Source of the DNA: Dioscorea cayenensis subsp. rotundata
Lineage: Eukaryota > Streptophyta > Magnoliopsida > Dioscoreales > Dioscoreaceae
Length of the DNA: 64,000 nt
Reading direction: 5' to 3'
NCBI RefSeq assembly: GCF_009730915.1
Contig: NC_052472.1
Coordinates: 1,922,001 to 1,986,000 of the forward strand
Part shown: piece after piece, positions 34,984 through 46,904 of the stretch
Position numbering within the stretch: the stretch's first letter is position 1
Layout of the letters: each line of letters starts with the position of its first letter
Translations under genes and position numbers: made by a program
The notes under the pieces: model-generated
Database searches by the model: none
Told to the model about the DNA's origin: nothing
The model's input: only the letters and a program-made list of their open reading frames with translations

Positions 34984-37900
34984 CTAAAGCTTTCCACAAT
35001 CATAATATGTCTTCTTAATCTTAGTCCTAGCCATAATTCCAACCAACATCTTCTCTGTCAGAAATCTTGTGAATGCATTATCACCTTGTTGAATACTTCC
35101 AAATACATAAGAAGTGAAGACAAGATCAAAGTCCCTCCATTTTCTTTCCGCAACATAATTCTCCAATCCTGATTTAACTCTAACATACTCATCTTCTTTT
35201 GCATCTCCATTGTCATTTCCCTTCAAAGCTTGAGCCAAGCATCTCGCAAGAACGACGGCGTCCTCTAATGCCGCACAACCTCCTTGGCCAAGTTCCGGTG
35301 TCATCGGATGCAATGCATCACCGGCCACAGTAACATTTCCTTTACATATGTTCCGCCAAAGGAGCTCCCATGGCCACCGGAATTTTAGTGGGAAGGATAC
35401 TGAATCACCCATGTCACTCTTTTCAATTAGTTGTATGAAATTATGCGGGACATTTGCTTCTTGCATCTTGGTTATCACAAATTGTCTCATCTTGGTTGCA
35501 TCCTTCTCCATTTCCTTGTCTAACATTTCAAGAGAAGGAACAAAAGGTTTTTTTTTTTTGACAAGTTATGTTTTGAATCTAATGTGCGAACATACAATGG
35601 ATTAAACTGTTTTTGTACTATGATGCAATGTTCTCAATGTTCTTGTAGCAAATAATAATTGATAATAAGTAAAAGAAAAAAAAATCAAAATTACGTACAA
35701 TAAATAATAGTAAAACAGGGCCAGATCACTTAAATCCTCTGGATATATAGATTCATACAAAATTTGATTCATAAACTCTAATAGTTATAATTCATGTATT
35801 TCTATTTTCTTTTTATTCAATTTAATGCAGAAACATAATATCTTCTCTTTTTGTGGCACATATATTGTCAATAAAAATGATAATTTTTTTTTATTAACAC
35901 ATAATGTGTCTAGCTAGTTGAAGAAAAGAAAAGAAAAGAAAAATGAAACTTTGTAAATCAAATCAAACATTTTAAAGTAGAGAAATGACAAATAAACACC
36001 ATGCATGCCTTATTTGTATGTCCATATATAGATAAATATGTAGAGTAGAGCTTGCCTTTTGATGATGAAGACCAATTGAAGTACCAATACATGCTTTTCT
36101 CATCACAAGGCATTATGCCAGCTCGGAAACCTTGCCCAAATAATTGAACAAACTCAGGGTTGAAGCCATGGCCATCAGGAAACTCAGTAAAACCTCTAGT
36201 TGCTGACCGTCCGGCAAATGATGGCTTCTTCAGTCCTAACCATTTAGATACTACCGAGCTCACTCCATCACAACCTATCAACACCTGTTAATTACCAACA
36301 AATAAGAAAGACGATGATTTGTGCTTGTAATTATTAACTAGAAATCATAACAAAATAATTGCAAGACATGAACTCTAAAGTTTTCTCTTCATTTATTTCT
36401 TGTTGTTTTTTATAACTTTTCATTCATTTGTGTCACTGATATTGATATTTTGGTGCCATAAATTTGATCGTTTTGGCTCCAAGTTTCATAGTTTTGAGTA
36501 GTGAATAGAGAACAACAGAAACAATTGGAAGACAACATCAGAGGTAAATTTATATAAAAATACACCAAAATAATCAAGAGATTAATATAACATCTCCTTC
36601 ATTTGTTTCATTCATATTGATAATTACATTACTTGATTCTCCTCAATTAATTAGTTTTCCTTCATGTATTACAGCCTTTCATCAATTACTTTAACTGATA
36701 CTTACATGCAGAAACCATAGTAATAGAACTAAACAACCAACAAATTTTTTTTTTTTTTGAATAATAGACGACAAGCGCCCTTTTTATATGAATATAAATA
36801 GTACTGAACAGTATTGGAACCAGGATGTACAGTATATATATAGTATGAGAATAGTATAAGAATCCCGGATGAACAGTGTATGAACAATATGATGAACAGT
36901 GCTACCAGGGAAGGGATTTGAACCCATGACTTCCCCCTTATACTTTGGTGTCATACCATGGGCTATCCAATGGTTGACTACCACCAACAAATTATAAACC
37001 TCTTTTCAAATAGTTTTTGCTGATACTGGAGGTTTATAATTTGACATATGTCATTACCGTAGTTTTCATTATGGATTAAAGAACAACAAAGATGAAAAGA
37101 CAACAATTAATGACAGAGATATGCTATATACAAATGTACTGAAACAAAATTTTCATCGATTAGTTTCATTAATGCCAATATTTAAATGCCTCAGTTTTCA
37201 CTAATTTGCTTTTCTATCAGATTTGTGCGCGCATGCCATATATATATAGGTTTCAGGTGTGAATTGAAAACAACAAAATAAGCGATAAATTACTAACTTT
37301 CACTGATTTCTTTTACCTTATTTTCATCAATTTTATTTACTTGTTAGATATAAAAGATCAGAGGTAAACTCTATCTTACACAAACATACAGAAATAATCA
37401 AGATTGGAAACATTTAGTTCATTAATTTTACTGATTCTTCTCATATGCATATACTTTTTCTTTTCATCAATTTATGTTTTGTATGGCATGTAGAACTACA
37501 AATACACCGGATTTTCATTGTAGGATCAGTAACTTTTCATTCATTGATTCTTATCAATACTCAGAAATCACATTACCTTAGTTTTCAATGTTGAGCCATT
37601 TGATAAATGTAAGACTTTCAAGTTCCCGGATTCCTCAATTAATACAACCTTTGATGAATATCGAATTGTATCACTTGGAAGCTCCTTTGCAAGTGTTTCT
37701 AAAAGCAAATCTCTCCTCACACACCGCATTTCAGGCCCTTCACTGCAATTCTCAGAAATTTTGCATGTTTTCGGTATATTGTCAAAAATTTAACATCAGC
37801 TTTGATTACAGGCAAGTATTTAGATTTCGTATAAATCTAAGTTATATTCTGCACTATTTCTGTTGAAAACTAAGCGCATAGCTAGCACTCGTGGCAAGAA

Positions 37901-39374
37901 TTGGGCCTAACAGTTATCACATGTTCAGATAGATGTGTTGGGGATGCAGTTGCTGATATTTTAATTCTATTTGCAGTTTGATTATCGATATTTTAGTTAG
38001 AAGTGTATTATTTGGTTCAAATCGCAAAAATTTGAGTCGGTTAAATAAGTGTTTTTGAATTCAAATACTTGTGTAAATAAAAAAAAATCTACTAGAAGAG
38101 ATCTATCCCTTTATGAAGTTCCTAGTGCATCACACTGGATTAATTTAGATTATTTTGGAGAACATGTGACTATTAAAAATCAGTGAACAGTCATTGTTTT
38201 AAATTAGATAGTACTCATACCAAATACACTTAGGTGCCATTTGGTTGAATGTCGAAAATTTAACATCGGCTTTGATAACAGGCAAGTATTTAGATTTCGT
38301 ATAAATCTAATATTTTGCACTATTTCTGTTGAAAACTAAGCGCATAGCTAGCATTCGTGGCAAGAATTGGGCCTAACAGTTATCACATGTTCAGATAGAT
38401 GTGTTGGGGATGCAGTTGCTGATATTTTAATTCTATTTGCAGTTTGATTATCGATATTTTAGTTAGAAGTGTATTATTTGGTTCAAATCGCAAAAATTTG
38501 AGTTAGTTAAATAAGTGTTTTTGAATTCAAATACTTGTGTAAGTAAAAAAAAAATCTACTAGAAGAGATCTATCCCTTTATGAAGTTCCTAGTGCATCAC
38601 ACTGGATTAATTTAGATTATTTTGGAGAACATGTGACTATTAAAAATCAGTGAACAATCGTTACATTAAATTAGATAGTACTCATACCAAATACACTTAG
38701 GTGGCGTTTGGTTGAATGTAAGTTTAAATGCAGTGAATTTCCAGTTACAATGTAATTTGAAGTACTTGCTTTTTAAAATATAATGCAGCCAAATTTAGTG
38801 TTTGGTTGTATGCACTTAGAGATGTTGTATTATAAAATTTTATGTTTGGTTGGAGAGATTTGTTATATATATATATATGTGTATATACACATATACATAT
38901 ATATGTATATTTACATATTTACATATGTATATTTATACAAACATACATATGTATGTTTATATTTATATATATACACTTATACACACACTTATACATATAC
39001 ATACATACATGCATGCATGTATATATACATGTGTATAGGTGTATGTATATGTGTGTATATATGCATATATACATATGTGTATATGAGAATATATATATCT
39101 GTATAAGTATATATATAAGTGTCTATATATATGCATGTATGCATATATGAGTATATGTAAAGATATTATGTATAGGTATATATGTATCTATGTAGAGGTG
39201 TACATATGTAAACATACCCATGTATGTTTATATATATATATATATATATATGCATGTGTGTGTATATATGCATATGCATATGTGTATGTGTATATATCTC
39301 TATATATGTATATATATGCATGTGTGTGTATATATGCATATGCATATGTGTATGTGTATATATCTCTATATATG

Positions 39375-39414
<40 letters not shown>

Positions 39415-39771
39415 TATGAATTCATATGCATAGACATATTAATGTATATGCATATGTATATATACACATATATACATCACCAAAAGATTTTTAACGTCGG
39501 GATTTCAACTTACGCCCAATTTGGACGTAAGTCCAAATACATCCGTGGGAGTAATTGATTTTATCTTGAAATGTTTAAATACATTGTAATTTCAAATACC
39601 ACAAAACAAACACTATCTTACATTTTTGAAATATTTGCATATACCAATTTTTGCTAATCAAACATTATTATTATCAACAACTTATGCTAACATTGGTATA
39701 ACCTAACAATGAAACACAGGATTCCCGCAACAGAATGAATAATATAAATAGTGATTTATTGACTATATCAC

Positions 39772-39818
<47 letters not shown>

Positions 39819-40350
39819 GTCTTCGACTTTTTGAAACAAAGTGGTTGACACAAACAACTCACCTTGTTTTGAATGGTATTTGGTAAGTAATTGCTCCAGC
39901 AGTTGCAGTATATATACCCAATCTGAAGATAAAATTCAAAATATATATATATATATACACACACAAAGATGATCAACAGACACATATATATACACAAGAT
40001 AATAATCTTAGTTGAACAATTACCCTTCCAGCCGGAGATGATGCTGCCGAAGCTCATCGGCGATGCCAAGAGCTTCCAAAGCTTTCCAAGCATTTGTCCA
40101 GGTTGAGAAGGCAAAGCCTGCAGCTCTCAACACCTCTGATGATTCCAACACTACACTCTTCACTCCTTTTCTGCATATATATATATATATATATATAAAC
40201 ATCCTGAACTCAAGCATGTATATATATAGAATTGAAAAGGTAATTATATATTTCTTCATTGGAATTAGTTAGTTACCTGTGGAGTCCTAGTGCAGTGGCA
40301 AGGCCACAAAGGCCAGCGCCAACAATGATAACATCTTCAATGGTTTCCAT
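34984..40350 (-). CDS. FAD-dependent monooxygenase, copy 3 (CTF2/monooxygenase 2-like)
   Basis: Exons: 40277-40350, 40024-40170, 39863-39922, 37577-37742, 36056-36284, 34984-35519. They total 1212 nt, 403 residues, with no stop. FAD motifs are GAGLCG at residues 11-16, GCDGVSS in exon 5 (the others have GCDGVNS) and [15 protein letters not shown] in exon 6 (Glu where the others have Asp). The Asn-to-Ser and Asp-to-Glu changes are conservative but near the flavin, so altered activity is possible. Intron 5 has a GC donor. Introns 3 (2120 nt) and 4 (1292 nt) are enlarged by a 470-bp tandem duplication, a long TA-rich repeat and a SINE. Exon sequence is closest to copy 2. The substrate is unknown; the family is a class A flavin monooxygenase. 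An inverted exon 2 relic lies beyond its 3' end. Confidence 0.9.
36747..36982 (-). mobile_element. tRNA-derived SINE in intron 4 of copy 3
   Basis: On the - strand the 236-bp insert starts with a tRNA-like head, has a perfect B box GGTTCAAATCC (36924-36914) and ends in a poly-A tail (the T run on + from 36747). It is flanked by an 11-bp direct repeat ACCAACAAATT (36736-36746 and 36983-36993). The same intron of copy 2 reads straight through this site (around 19019-19032) without the insert, which is a natural empty-site proof of transposition after the two copies separated. Confidence 0.9.
37781..38718. repeat. 470-bp direct tandem duplication in intron 3 of copy 3
   Basis: Unit 1 (37781-38250) and unit 2 (38251-38718) are nearly identical, both starting with an AAAATTTAACATC-like string and ending GTTTGGTTGAATG. 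The start of the unit also occurs once in intron 3 of copy 2 (near 19860), so the duplication arose after copies 2 and 3 separated. Confidence 0.85.
38719..39700. repeat. TA/CATA-rich cryptic satellite inside a probable MITE
   Basis: The core, 38865-39480, is an irregular TATACATATG-type satellite, with an exact internal repeat of a unit of about 60 bp at 39243-39302 and 39303-39362. It is bracketed by TTACAATGTAATTTGAA near 38743 and the inverse-like ACATTGTAATTTCAAATACC near 39582, which may be ends of a MITE that carried the satellite in. Long open frames rich in Tyr, Ile and Cys on + are artefacts of the repeat. Confidence 0.5.
39776..39814. repeat. TA dinucleotide microsatellite
   Basis: An uninterrupted TA run in intron 3 of copy 3, close upstream of the exon 3 donor side. 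Likely length-polymorphic. Confidence 0.9.
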
Positions 40351-41573
40351 TGATAAAATTAGTAGTTTATCAGATGAGAAACAAAGCTTTCAAACTGATC
40401 TATGTTAAGTAGACAAAAAGAAAAAGACCCATTAGTCAATTAAAAAAAAAAGGACACGTGGTGCTATCAAGTCCATAATAATTGCAAGGTTTTTTAAAAT
40501 TTAATTATTATTTTTTTTATAAAATTATATTTTTATTTTCCAATTTTTTCAACCACGCATATAGGGTATCAAGTCCATAATATTCCAAGGTTTTTTAAAG
40601 TTTAATTATTATTATGATTATGATTATTATTATAAAATTATATTTTTATTTTTCAAATTTTTCAACCAAGCATAGAGGGTATCAACTATCAAGTCCTTAA
40701 TAATTCCAAGGTTTTTTAAAATTTTAAGAAAAATATTGTGACAAATTAATAAATAATTTTTTTAGTATAATTTTTTTATAATTGAGTGAAAATAATCTTA
40801 TAATAATATCTCTCTATATATAAATATAAAATAATTTTTCTATTGGACAAGGTAAAATAAAACCAATACCTACCTACTCAGCATTCTTTGTTAAAAAAAA
40901 GACATATCCGATTAAAAACCGCGGATCTATTCACGCATTATTATTCCTTAATATAGTTTAAAAAAGAAGATGTTATATTATTTTTAAAATTTTAAAATTT
41001 TATTGGGTATTTTAAAAAATATTTGTGGCCTAGAAATCTTTTTGATGAAAGTGACAAGTACACCAAGGGCGTGTGCACAGGCTCAGAATTAATCGTTTAA
41101 CCCGCACACTCTCAGCCGGGGAGGAGGAGATTGAGCTACGAGTCTGCACCCACAACCAACGATCCGTTGCTATTATTATTTCTAATGAGTCTTGAACTCG
41201 AGATCTTTTAAATATCTCACTCTCTCGCTTTCTTTAATAAGGTCAAATATCTCTAGGCTATGAGCCTTTTGGTGCTTTAAAACTATAACTAAGAGCTTTC
41301 TGGCCTTGCTATTTTTTTTGGCAACATCGTATCAAGATAAAAAAAAAGATAGGGGCATGTAATTTCACTATTTTTCAGAGGGTGATATGTAAAATTATTA
41401 CAACGGAAAACACTGAGATTTTAATGTTTTTGATAATAATGTTATGTTAAGTTATAAAAGAAAGAGAAAAAACCAAAACTAACTGAAAAATCAAATAAAA
41501 TTTTATGTGTTTGCATTTGAAACAATCATTAGGATCATAATGAAAATTTTTTTTCATAACATAGAGCATTGGG
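40351..41573. other. Upstream region of monooxygenase copy 3
   Basis: Two related blocks of about 120 bp (near 40456-40560 and 40563-40690) each contain ATCAAGTCC, AAGGTTTTTTAAA and ATAAAATTATATTTTTATTTT. The part near 41003-41035 and 41287-41340 matches 24528-24640 upstream of copy 2, with an extra roughly 250-bp fragment (41036-41286) containing the dispersed CTGCACCCACAACCAACGATCC repeat. A promoter is presumably near 40360-40420, but no clear TATA box is chosen. Confidence 0.5.
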
Positions 41574-44500
41574 AAGGTGCTCTTCACTGGGTCTTTCTGC
41601 CTTTCTGTGGAATTTACCAATGTCTCCGATAATTCCCATTGGGTATGCACAACAGTGTACGGACCCAACTATAGACACCTGAAGGAAGTTTTTTGGGAAG
41701 AAATAAGATTATGCCAAACTGATTTACCTTGGGTTATTTGTGGCGACTTTAACACTATTTTTTCAGTCAGTGACAAGAATGGGGGTGTCCCCAATCTAGT
41801 AGATATCAACTCCGCTCAGAACCTTCTAAATGACCTCAATCTATGTGAACCACCTTTGGTTGGGAGAAAATTCACCTGGACCAACGGTCAAATCGACCCA
41901 ACTTGGGTTCGCCTTGATCGTTTTCTTGTTAATCCAGCTTGGATCTCTCTTTTTCCTAGAGTTCATCAAACAAGCCTCCCGAGATTAGGATTTGATCATG
42001 TTCCTTTAAGGTTGGAAGCTGGTGTTTTTCTTCCTAAGGTCAAGCGCTTCAGATTCGAGCAAGTGTGGTTCTTGGAGAATAATTTGGGGGAACTTATTCA
42101 AGAATGGTGGTTGGAGAATGCTCCGGAAGGTTGCGGGGCTTTCATCCTAGCAAAAAAACTCAAGAGACTCAAAGGAAAACTAAGGGAGTGGGCCAAAGTT
42201 AGCTTTGGGTGAATAAAATTGAAAAAGCTCGGAATTCTTAATGAACTGGATGGTTTTGATCTCATAAAGGAGACCAGGAGTCTAACTCTTGAGGAGAATC
42301 AAAGACAAAATGAGTTGCTTACTTCTCTTAACACCCTGCTCAAACAAGAGGAGATATACTGGCGTCAAAGATCTAGAGTCAAATGGGTCAAAGAAGGAGA
42401 TGAAAACACTAAATTCTTTCATGCTTTTGCGAATGGAAGGCGCAACAGGAATTACATCCCACGACTTCTAGTTAACAACAATTTGGTGGAAGGATCAAAG
42501 GAGTTAGGGCGAACCTTTGCTAATCATTTTCGATCTTATTTTGGATCAAATGAGGGGTTCCGCTTCTTATTCTCTTGGAACACGCTCTAAAGAGGAAAAC
42601 AGAGGGTAGATCTCACACCCCTAGAATTCCCATTCTCAAGAGAAGAGATTAAGCAAGCCACATTCGATCTAGGAGCAGACAAAGCCCCGGGACCAGATGA
42701 TTTCCCAATTTCTTTCTTCCAAAAATATTGGTTCATCGTAGAAAGTGACATTCTCAATCTCTGTGCTGGATTTTACGATGGAACGACTAACCTGGAAAGA
42801 ATCAATTGGGCGAGCATTATGCTAATTCCTAAACTTGATAACCCGGAAAGCCCAAGTGATTTTCGGCCAATTAGTCTTATAAATTCTGTTCTTAAAATCC
42901 TCTTCAAAATTTTGGCAAATAGACTAAGCAAGATCATCGACTCCATCATTGATCATTCCCAATCCGCTTTCATCAAAGGAAGATGCATTCTTGACAACAT
43001 CATGGCGGCGGAAGAGCTCATCTTTAGCCTACAAAAGCGACGCATCAAAGGACATATAGTTAAAGTTGACTTTGCTAAAGCCTTCGACATGGTAAATTGG
43101 GAATTTTTAGTGGAACTTATGCATGCTTATGGTTTTGGATCAAAGTGGATTGGATGGGTCAAAGCAATTCTCCTGTCCTCAAAAGCTAACTTTATTGTAA
43201 ATGGCGAACAGAATGGATATGTTAGATACCTTCGTGGGCTGAGACAGGGAGATCCACTTTCACCCCTTCTCTTTGCCCTAGTTACTGACGTCCTAAGCCT
43301 TATGTTCAAACATGCTTTGAACTCAGGGATTTTGTATGGAGTACCTATCGGGAATTGGGGCAAAATGTGCAATTTACAATACGCAGATAACCTGCTAATC
43401 GTGACAGCATGCGGTGTTGAGGACTTGAGAATCATTAAACTCATTCTGTTGCTTTTTCAAAGCATGTCTGGGCTAGCGGTCAACTTCCATAAAACATGTT
43501 TATTTGAATCCTCAGGTATTCAATTACCTAATAACCATCTAGCAAGGACACTCAACTGTACAAGGGGTACTCTCCCGGTATTTTACCTCGGTGTGCCAAT
43601 CTCTGGCAAAAGACCTCGTAGGCAAGACTGGGAGATTCTAATTGTAAAAATTCGTTCTAAATTAACTTCTTGGAAATCCAAGCTTTTATCTCTAGGTGGA
43701 CGACTAACACTCGTCAACTCTGTTCTTTCTGCCGTCCCAACCTATTGGATGTCCATTTTTAGACTTCCCTCTTGGGTTATCAAAGCTATTGATAGGATTA
43801 GGAGGGATTTCCTTTGGTCAGGTGCAGAAAATGATAAACCTAAGATGCGTTTAGTCAGTTGGAATCGTATCTGCAGACCCAGAGAACATGGGGGTTGGGG
43901 AATTATAAATTTAGATGACTTCAATCTTGCACTCTTAGGGAAATGGTGGTGGAAATTTACCACCGGAGTACCTTGGTGTGGAAGAGAGATAATTCTTTAT
44001 AATTATTTCCAATATTCCCCGCTTTGGAATCTCCATAATCGCCCCCCACAAAGAAGGTCATTTATCTGGAATGGCCTCTTACAATGTCTTCCTGCCTTTA
44101 GAAATTGTATTCCTTCAATTGTACACAATGGGGACTCCACTCTTTTTTGGCTTGATAAATGGGTGGAGAATCGTGCGCCAATGTTACTTTGGCCAGAGCA
44201 GTTCATCCTCTCCAATCGCTCCTTTGATACAGTTCAAAATCTGGCTCATTTATTACAATCTCCTTGGTTCGTAGACGGGACTCACTCTACAATTGGGCTC
44301 TTAAGTAGCAGTGTCCCAAACACACATGGTCTGAGAGATAGCAAAAAGTGGAGTCTTACGGCAAATGGAAGATACTACGTCAAATCGTTTCTACGGTTTT
44401 CTTAGACACGGGCGCAGTGGCGGGGAGCCATGTGTAAGACCACCAATTTGATTTGGAAGAGTCCTTGTCCAAAAAAAATTTGTGTTTAGTTGGCTAGCTT

Positions 44501-45165
44501 AGGACAATAGTATCCTCACTCAAGATAAGCTGGCAGCACGAGGATGTAACAGACTCCCCACTGCGACATGTGATATGTGTAACGCAGGCATTGAAACTGT
44601 TGATCACTTATTCTTTTTCCCCGCCCATTTGCCACGCTTTATCCGGAATTCTCTCATTCCAATTTTTTTCGACTACTGCCACCTCACGATCGGCTCATGC
44701 TCTTTGGGGATCTTGGAGGCCCAAACTCTCTTCTCATGTGAGAGATGCGGGGGACCTCATTATCCGTGCTTTAATGTGGAACATTTGGCTAGAAAGAAAT
44801 GCTCGCATTTTTAGGGATACATACTCTGCATGTAAATCTGTATTATGCAAATGTATTCATATGTTTCTACTTTGGTTGAATGCAGTACCAGATAAAAAAA
44901 AGCCAAGATTGGAGGATTTAGCGGTGTCTGCTAAACGCAGCCTGGACTTCCTGAATGACCAGCCAAGATCCGGCGAAGAAGACAAAGCTGAGTAGTCAGT
45001 GATTTTTTTACCCTAACCTTTGGGTGGGTTAGGGGTCTTGTTATGTTATTTTGTTTCGACCTTGTTATCTTGTACTTTGTTTTTGCTCCACTTCTAGTGG
45101 ATGTTGCTTGGACTTATTTTCAGTTAATGCATGTGGTTTATTCACTTTTTCAAACAAAAAAAAAA
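41574..45165 (+). mobile_element. 5'-truncated L1-type LINE
   Basis: About 3.6 kb from within the endonuclease domain to an A run at 45156-45165. The host sequence on either side (ATAACATAGAG left, CATTTTTTGGTAAATGC right) is contiguous at 30474-30515 upstream of copy 2, which gives an empty site. No clear target duplication remains. Domain content is described under the pseudogene entry. Confidence 0.85.
41577..44995 (+). pseudogene. LINE polyprotein: endonuclease C-terminal part, reverse transcriptase, zinc-binding region
   Basis: One frame runs from 41577 to 44405, broken by two in-frame stops (TGA at 42210, TAA at 42588). It reads the end of an AP-type endonuclease (WVICGDFNT, FTWTNGQ, RLDRFLV, FDHVPL), then reverse transcriptase (DFRPISLINS, SAFIKGRCILDN, VDFAKAFDMVNW, LRGLRQGDPLSPLLFAL). 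The catalytic YADD box has become YADN. A zf-RVT-like segment follows in shifted frames (CDMCNAGIETVDHLFF near 44570). The N-terminal half of the endonuclease and the first open frame are missing. Nonsense codons, frameshifts and the active-site change show it is dead. It is relatively well preserved, so insertion was not ancient, consistent with its absence from the copy 2 block. Confidence 0.9.
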
Positions 45166-45390
45166 CATTTTTTGGTAAATGCAAGTGAAAATTGAAACTA
45201 AATATAGAGAGTAAGTGCTTTTAATCAAATTTTTATAAATAATAAAGAAATTGATATCTGGTTAATTTATTTTTATTTTAATGCATGTAAATTATTTTTT
45301 TGTCATTATTTTTCATTTAAAAATGATACTCATGAGTTTGTGTTTCTGAAAATTCTCATTTTTTTTAAATGTTTGACTTATTGGCCACCA

Positions 45391-45441
<51 letters not shown>

Positions 45442-45940
45442 TTTCAATACCCAATCTTCATATGTCACGTATAGTAACTAACATCTTAGGTTTTTTTTTA
45501 AAAAATAAATTTTAATATTAATCTAGCAATTTTTAAGCCAAGGTTACATAATAAACATCGTGCTAAGATATTCTATTTTATTTATTTATTTATTGTTATC
45601 GAATTTGATTTGTTTATTTTGCAAAATAATTCGATAAAAAAAATTTATATAAGAAACAAATACACACATGCGATCCATGACCAACAATTATTTGGTCTAT
45701 TATGTAAAAAGTATTTATTTTGTTGAGGAGACAGATTTGAATCTTAACTCGAACACATAGAGAGCACTATTGTTGTAGAGCTTAAGTCATCGCATGTACA
45801 CGTCCCTAACACGTGATTTGTCCACATTTGTATATATATATTAAAAAAAAAATACATGAGATGGCTATGCTAGTTAGAAAAACTTAAGTTTTCTTATTAT
45901 AGTCATAATTTAATGGTATCAAAGTTTGGATTAAATAGTA
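45166..45940. other. Resumed upstream block of copy 3
   Basis: Homologous to 30500-31040 and 32130-32180 upstream of copy 2, and in its first 200 bp to 14680-14960 upstream of copy 1. It contains an ATT microsatellite (45391-45440) and SINE-like text near 45690. No gene. Confidence 0.6.
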
Positions 45941-46241
45941 CTCCCTCCATTCCAAAATACATGTCGATTTAAGAAAAAAAAATTATTCCAAAATAAATGT
46001 CGTTTTACAATATAAAGGCAATATTTATTATTATTATTTTTTTCAATTTTACCCATTTTCAATTTCCTAAGTTATATAAATGAACAGAGTAATATTTATA
46101 ATCCAAAAAAAAATATATGGTTCCAAGAGAGGGATAATTTATTAATTTGGATGTTTTTTATGTTAACTTTTAAAAAATTTAATGCTATGCTTAATTCTTG
46201 TACAACATCCTTAAACGATATGTAATTTGGAATGGAGGGAG
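45941..46241 (+). mobile_element. Stowaway MITE 1 (Tc1/mariner type)
   Basis: The termini CTCCCTCCATTCC and GGAATGGAGGGAG are perfect inverted repeats, flanked by TA on each side (45939-45940 and 46242-46243). It is 301 bp and non-coding. CTCCCTCC ends with a TA duplication define Stowaway. Its interior is the reverse complement of the element at 46290. Confidence 0.95.
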
Positions 46242-46289
46242 TACCAATAATATACATGATATGAAGGTGATGAAAATGAGAAGAACATA

Positions 46290-46904
46290 CTCCCTCCATT
46301 TCAAAATACAAGTTGTTTAAGTATGTTGGACAAGATTTAAGAATATCATTAAATTTTCTAAAATTTAACATAAAAATTATCCAAATTACTAAACTATCCC
46401 TCTTTTGGGACCATATATATATATTTGGAACTATCAATATTACTCTCTTCATTTATACTCCCTCCTTTCCTTTTTAGTTGCCACATTTAACTAATTCACA
46501 CCGATTAAGAAAAATTGGTTAAAATTAGTTGATTACCTATATTTTATACAAAAAAATCATTACTTTACAAAATTACCCCTATTTAAAACCCCACTAGTGG
46601 AGAATATAATTTAATGCTTAATTGATTTTTTTTATTGGAAATTGTACAAGTATATTAAATTAAAGGCTAAATTTAAAAGAAATTATTTAATGATGCACAA
46701 AGTTTATAATGTGACAAGTAAAAAAGAACAGAGAAGAGCTCCGAAAAGTGACAACTAAAAAAGAATGGAGGGTGTATAACTTAGGAAATTGAAGATGGGT
46801 AAAATTAGAAAAAAAATAATAAATATTGCCTTGATATTGTAAAAACAACTATTTTAGAATAAATTTTTTCTCTTAAAACGACTTGTATTTCAGAATGGAG
46901 GGAG
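46290..46904 (-). mobile_element. Stowaway MITE 2, interrupted
   Basis: The termini CTCCCTCCATTTC and GAATGGAGGGAG are flanked by TA (46288-46289 and 46905-46906). Without the nested element it would be about 296 bp, the size of MITE 1, whose interior it matches in inverted orientation. The two copies 48 bp apart form a long imperfect inverted repeat. Confidence 0.92.
46458..46774. mobile_element. Stowaway MITE 3, nested in MITE 2
   Basis: The termini CTCCCTCCTTTCC and GAATGGAGGGTG are flanked by TA (46456-46457 and 46775-46776). It is 317 bp and belongs to a different subfamily (TTTTTAGTTGCCACATTT subterminus). It landed inside MITE 2, so it is the youngest of the three. Confidence 0.92.

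Noticed and set aside
38783-39558. Several overlapping long open frames on + rich in Tyr, Ile, Cys and Met
   Set aside because: They occur in all three + frames at once over the TATACATATG satellite in an intron of copy 3, so they are repeat artefacts.
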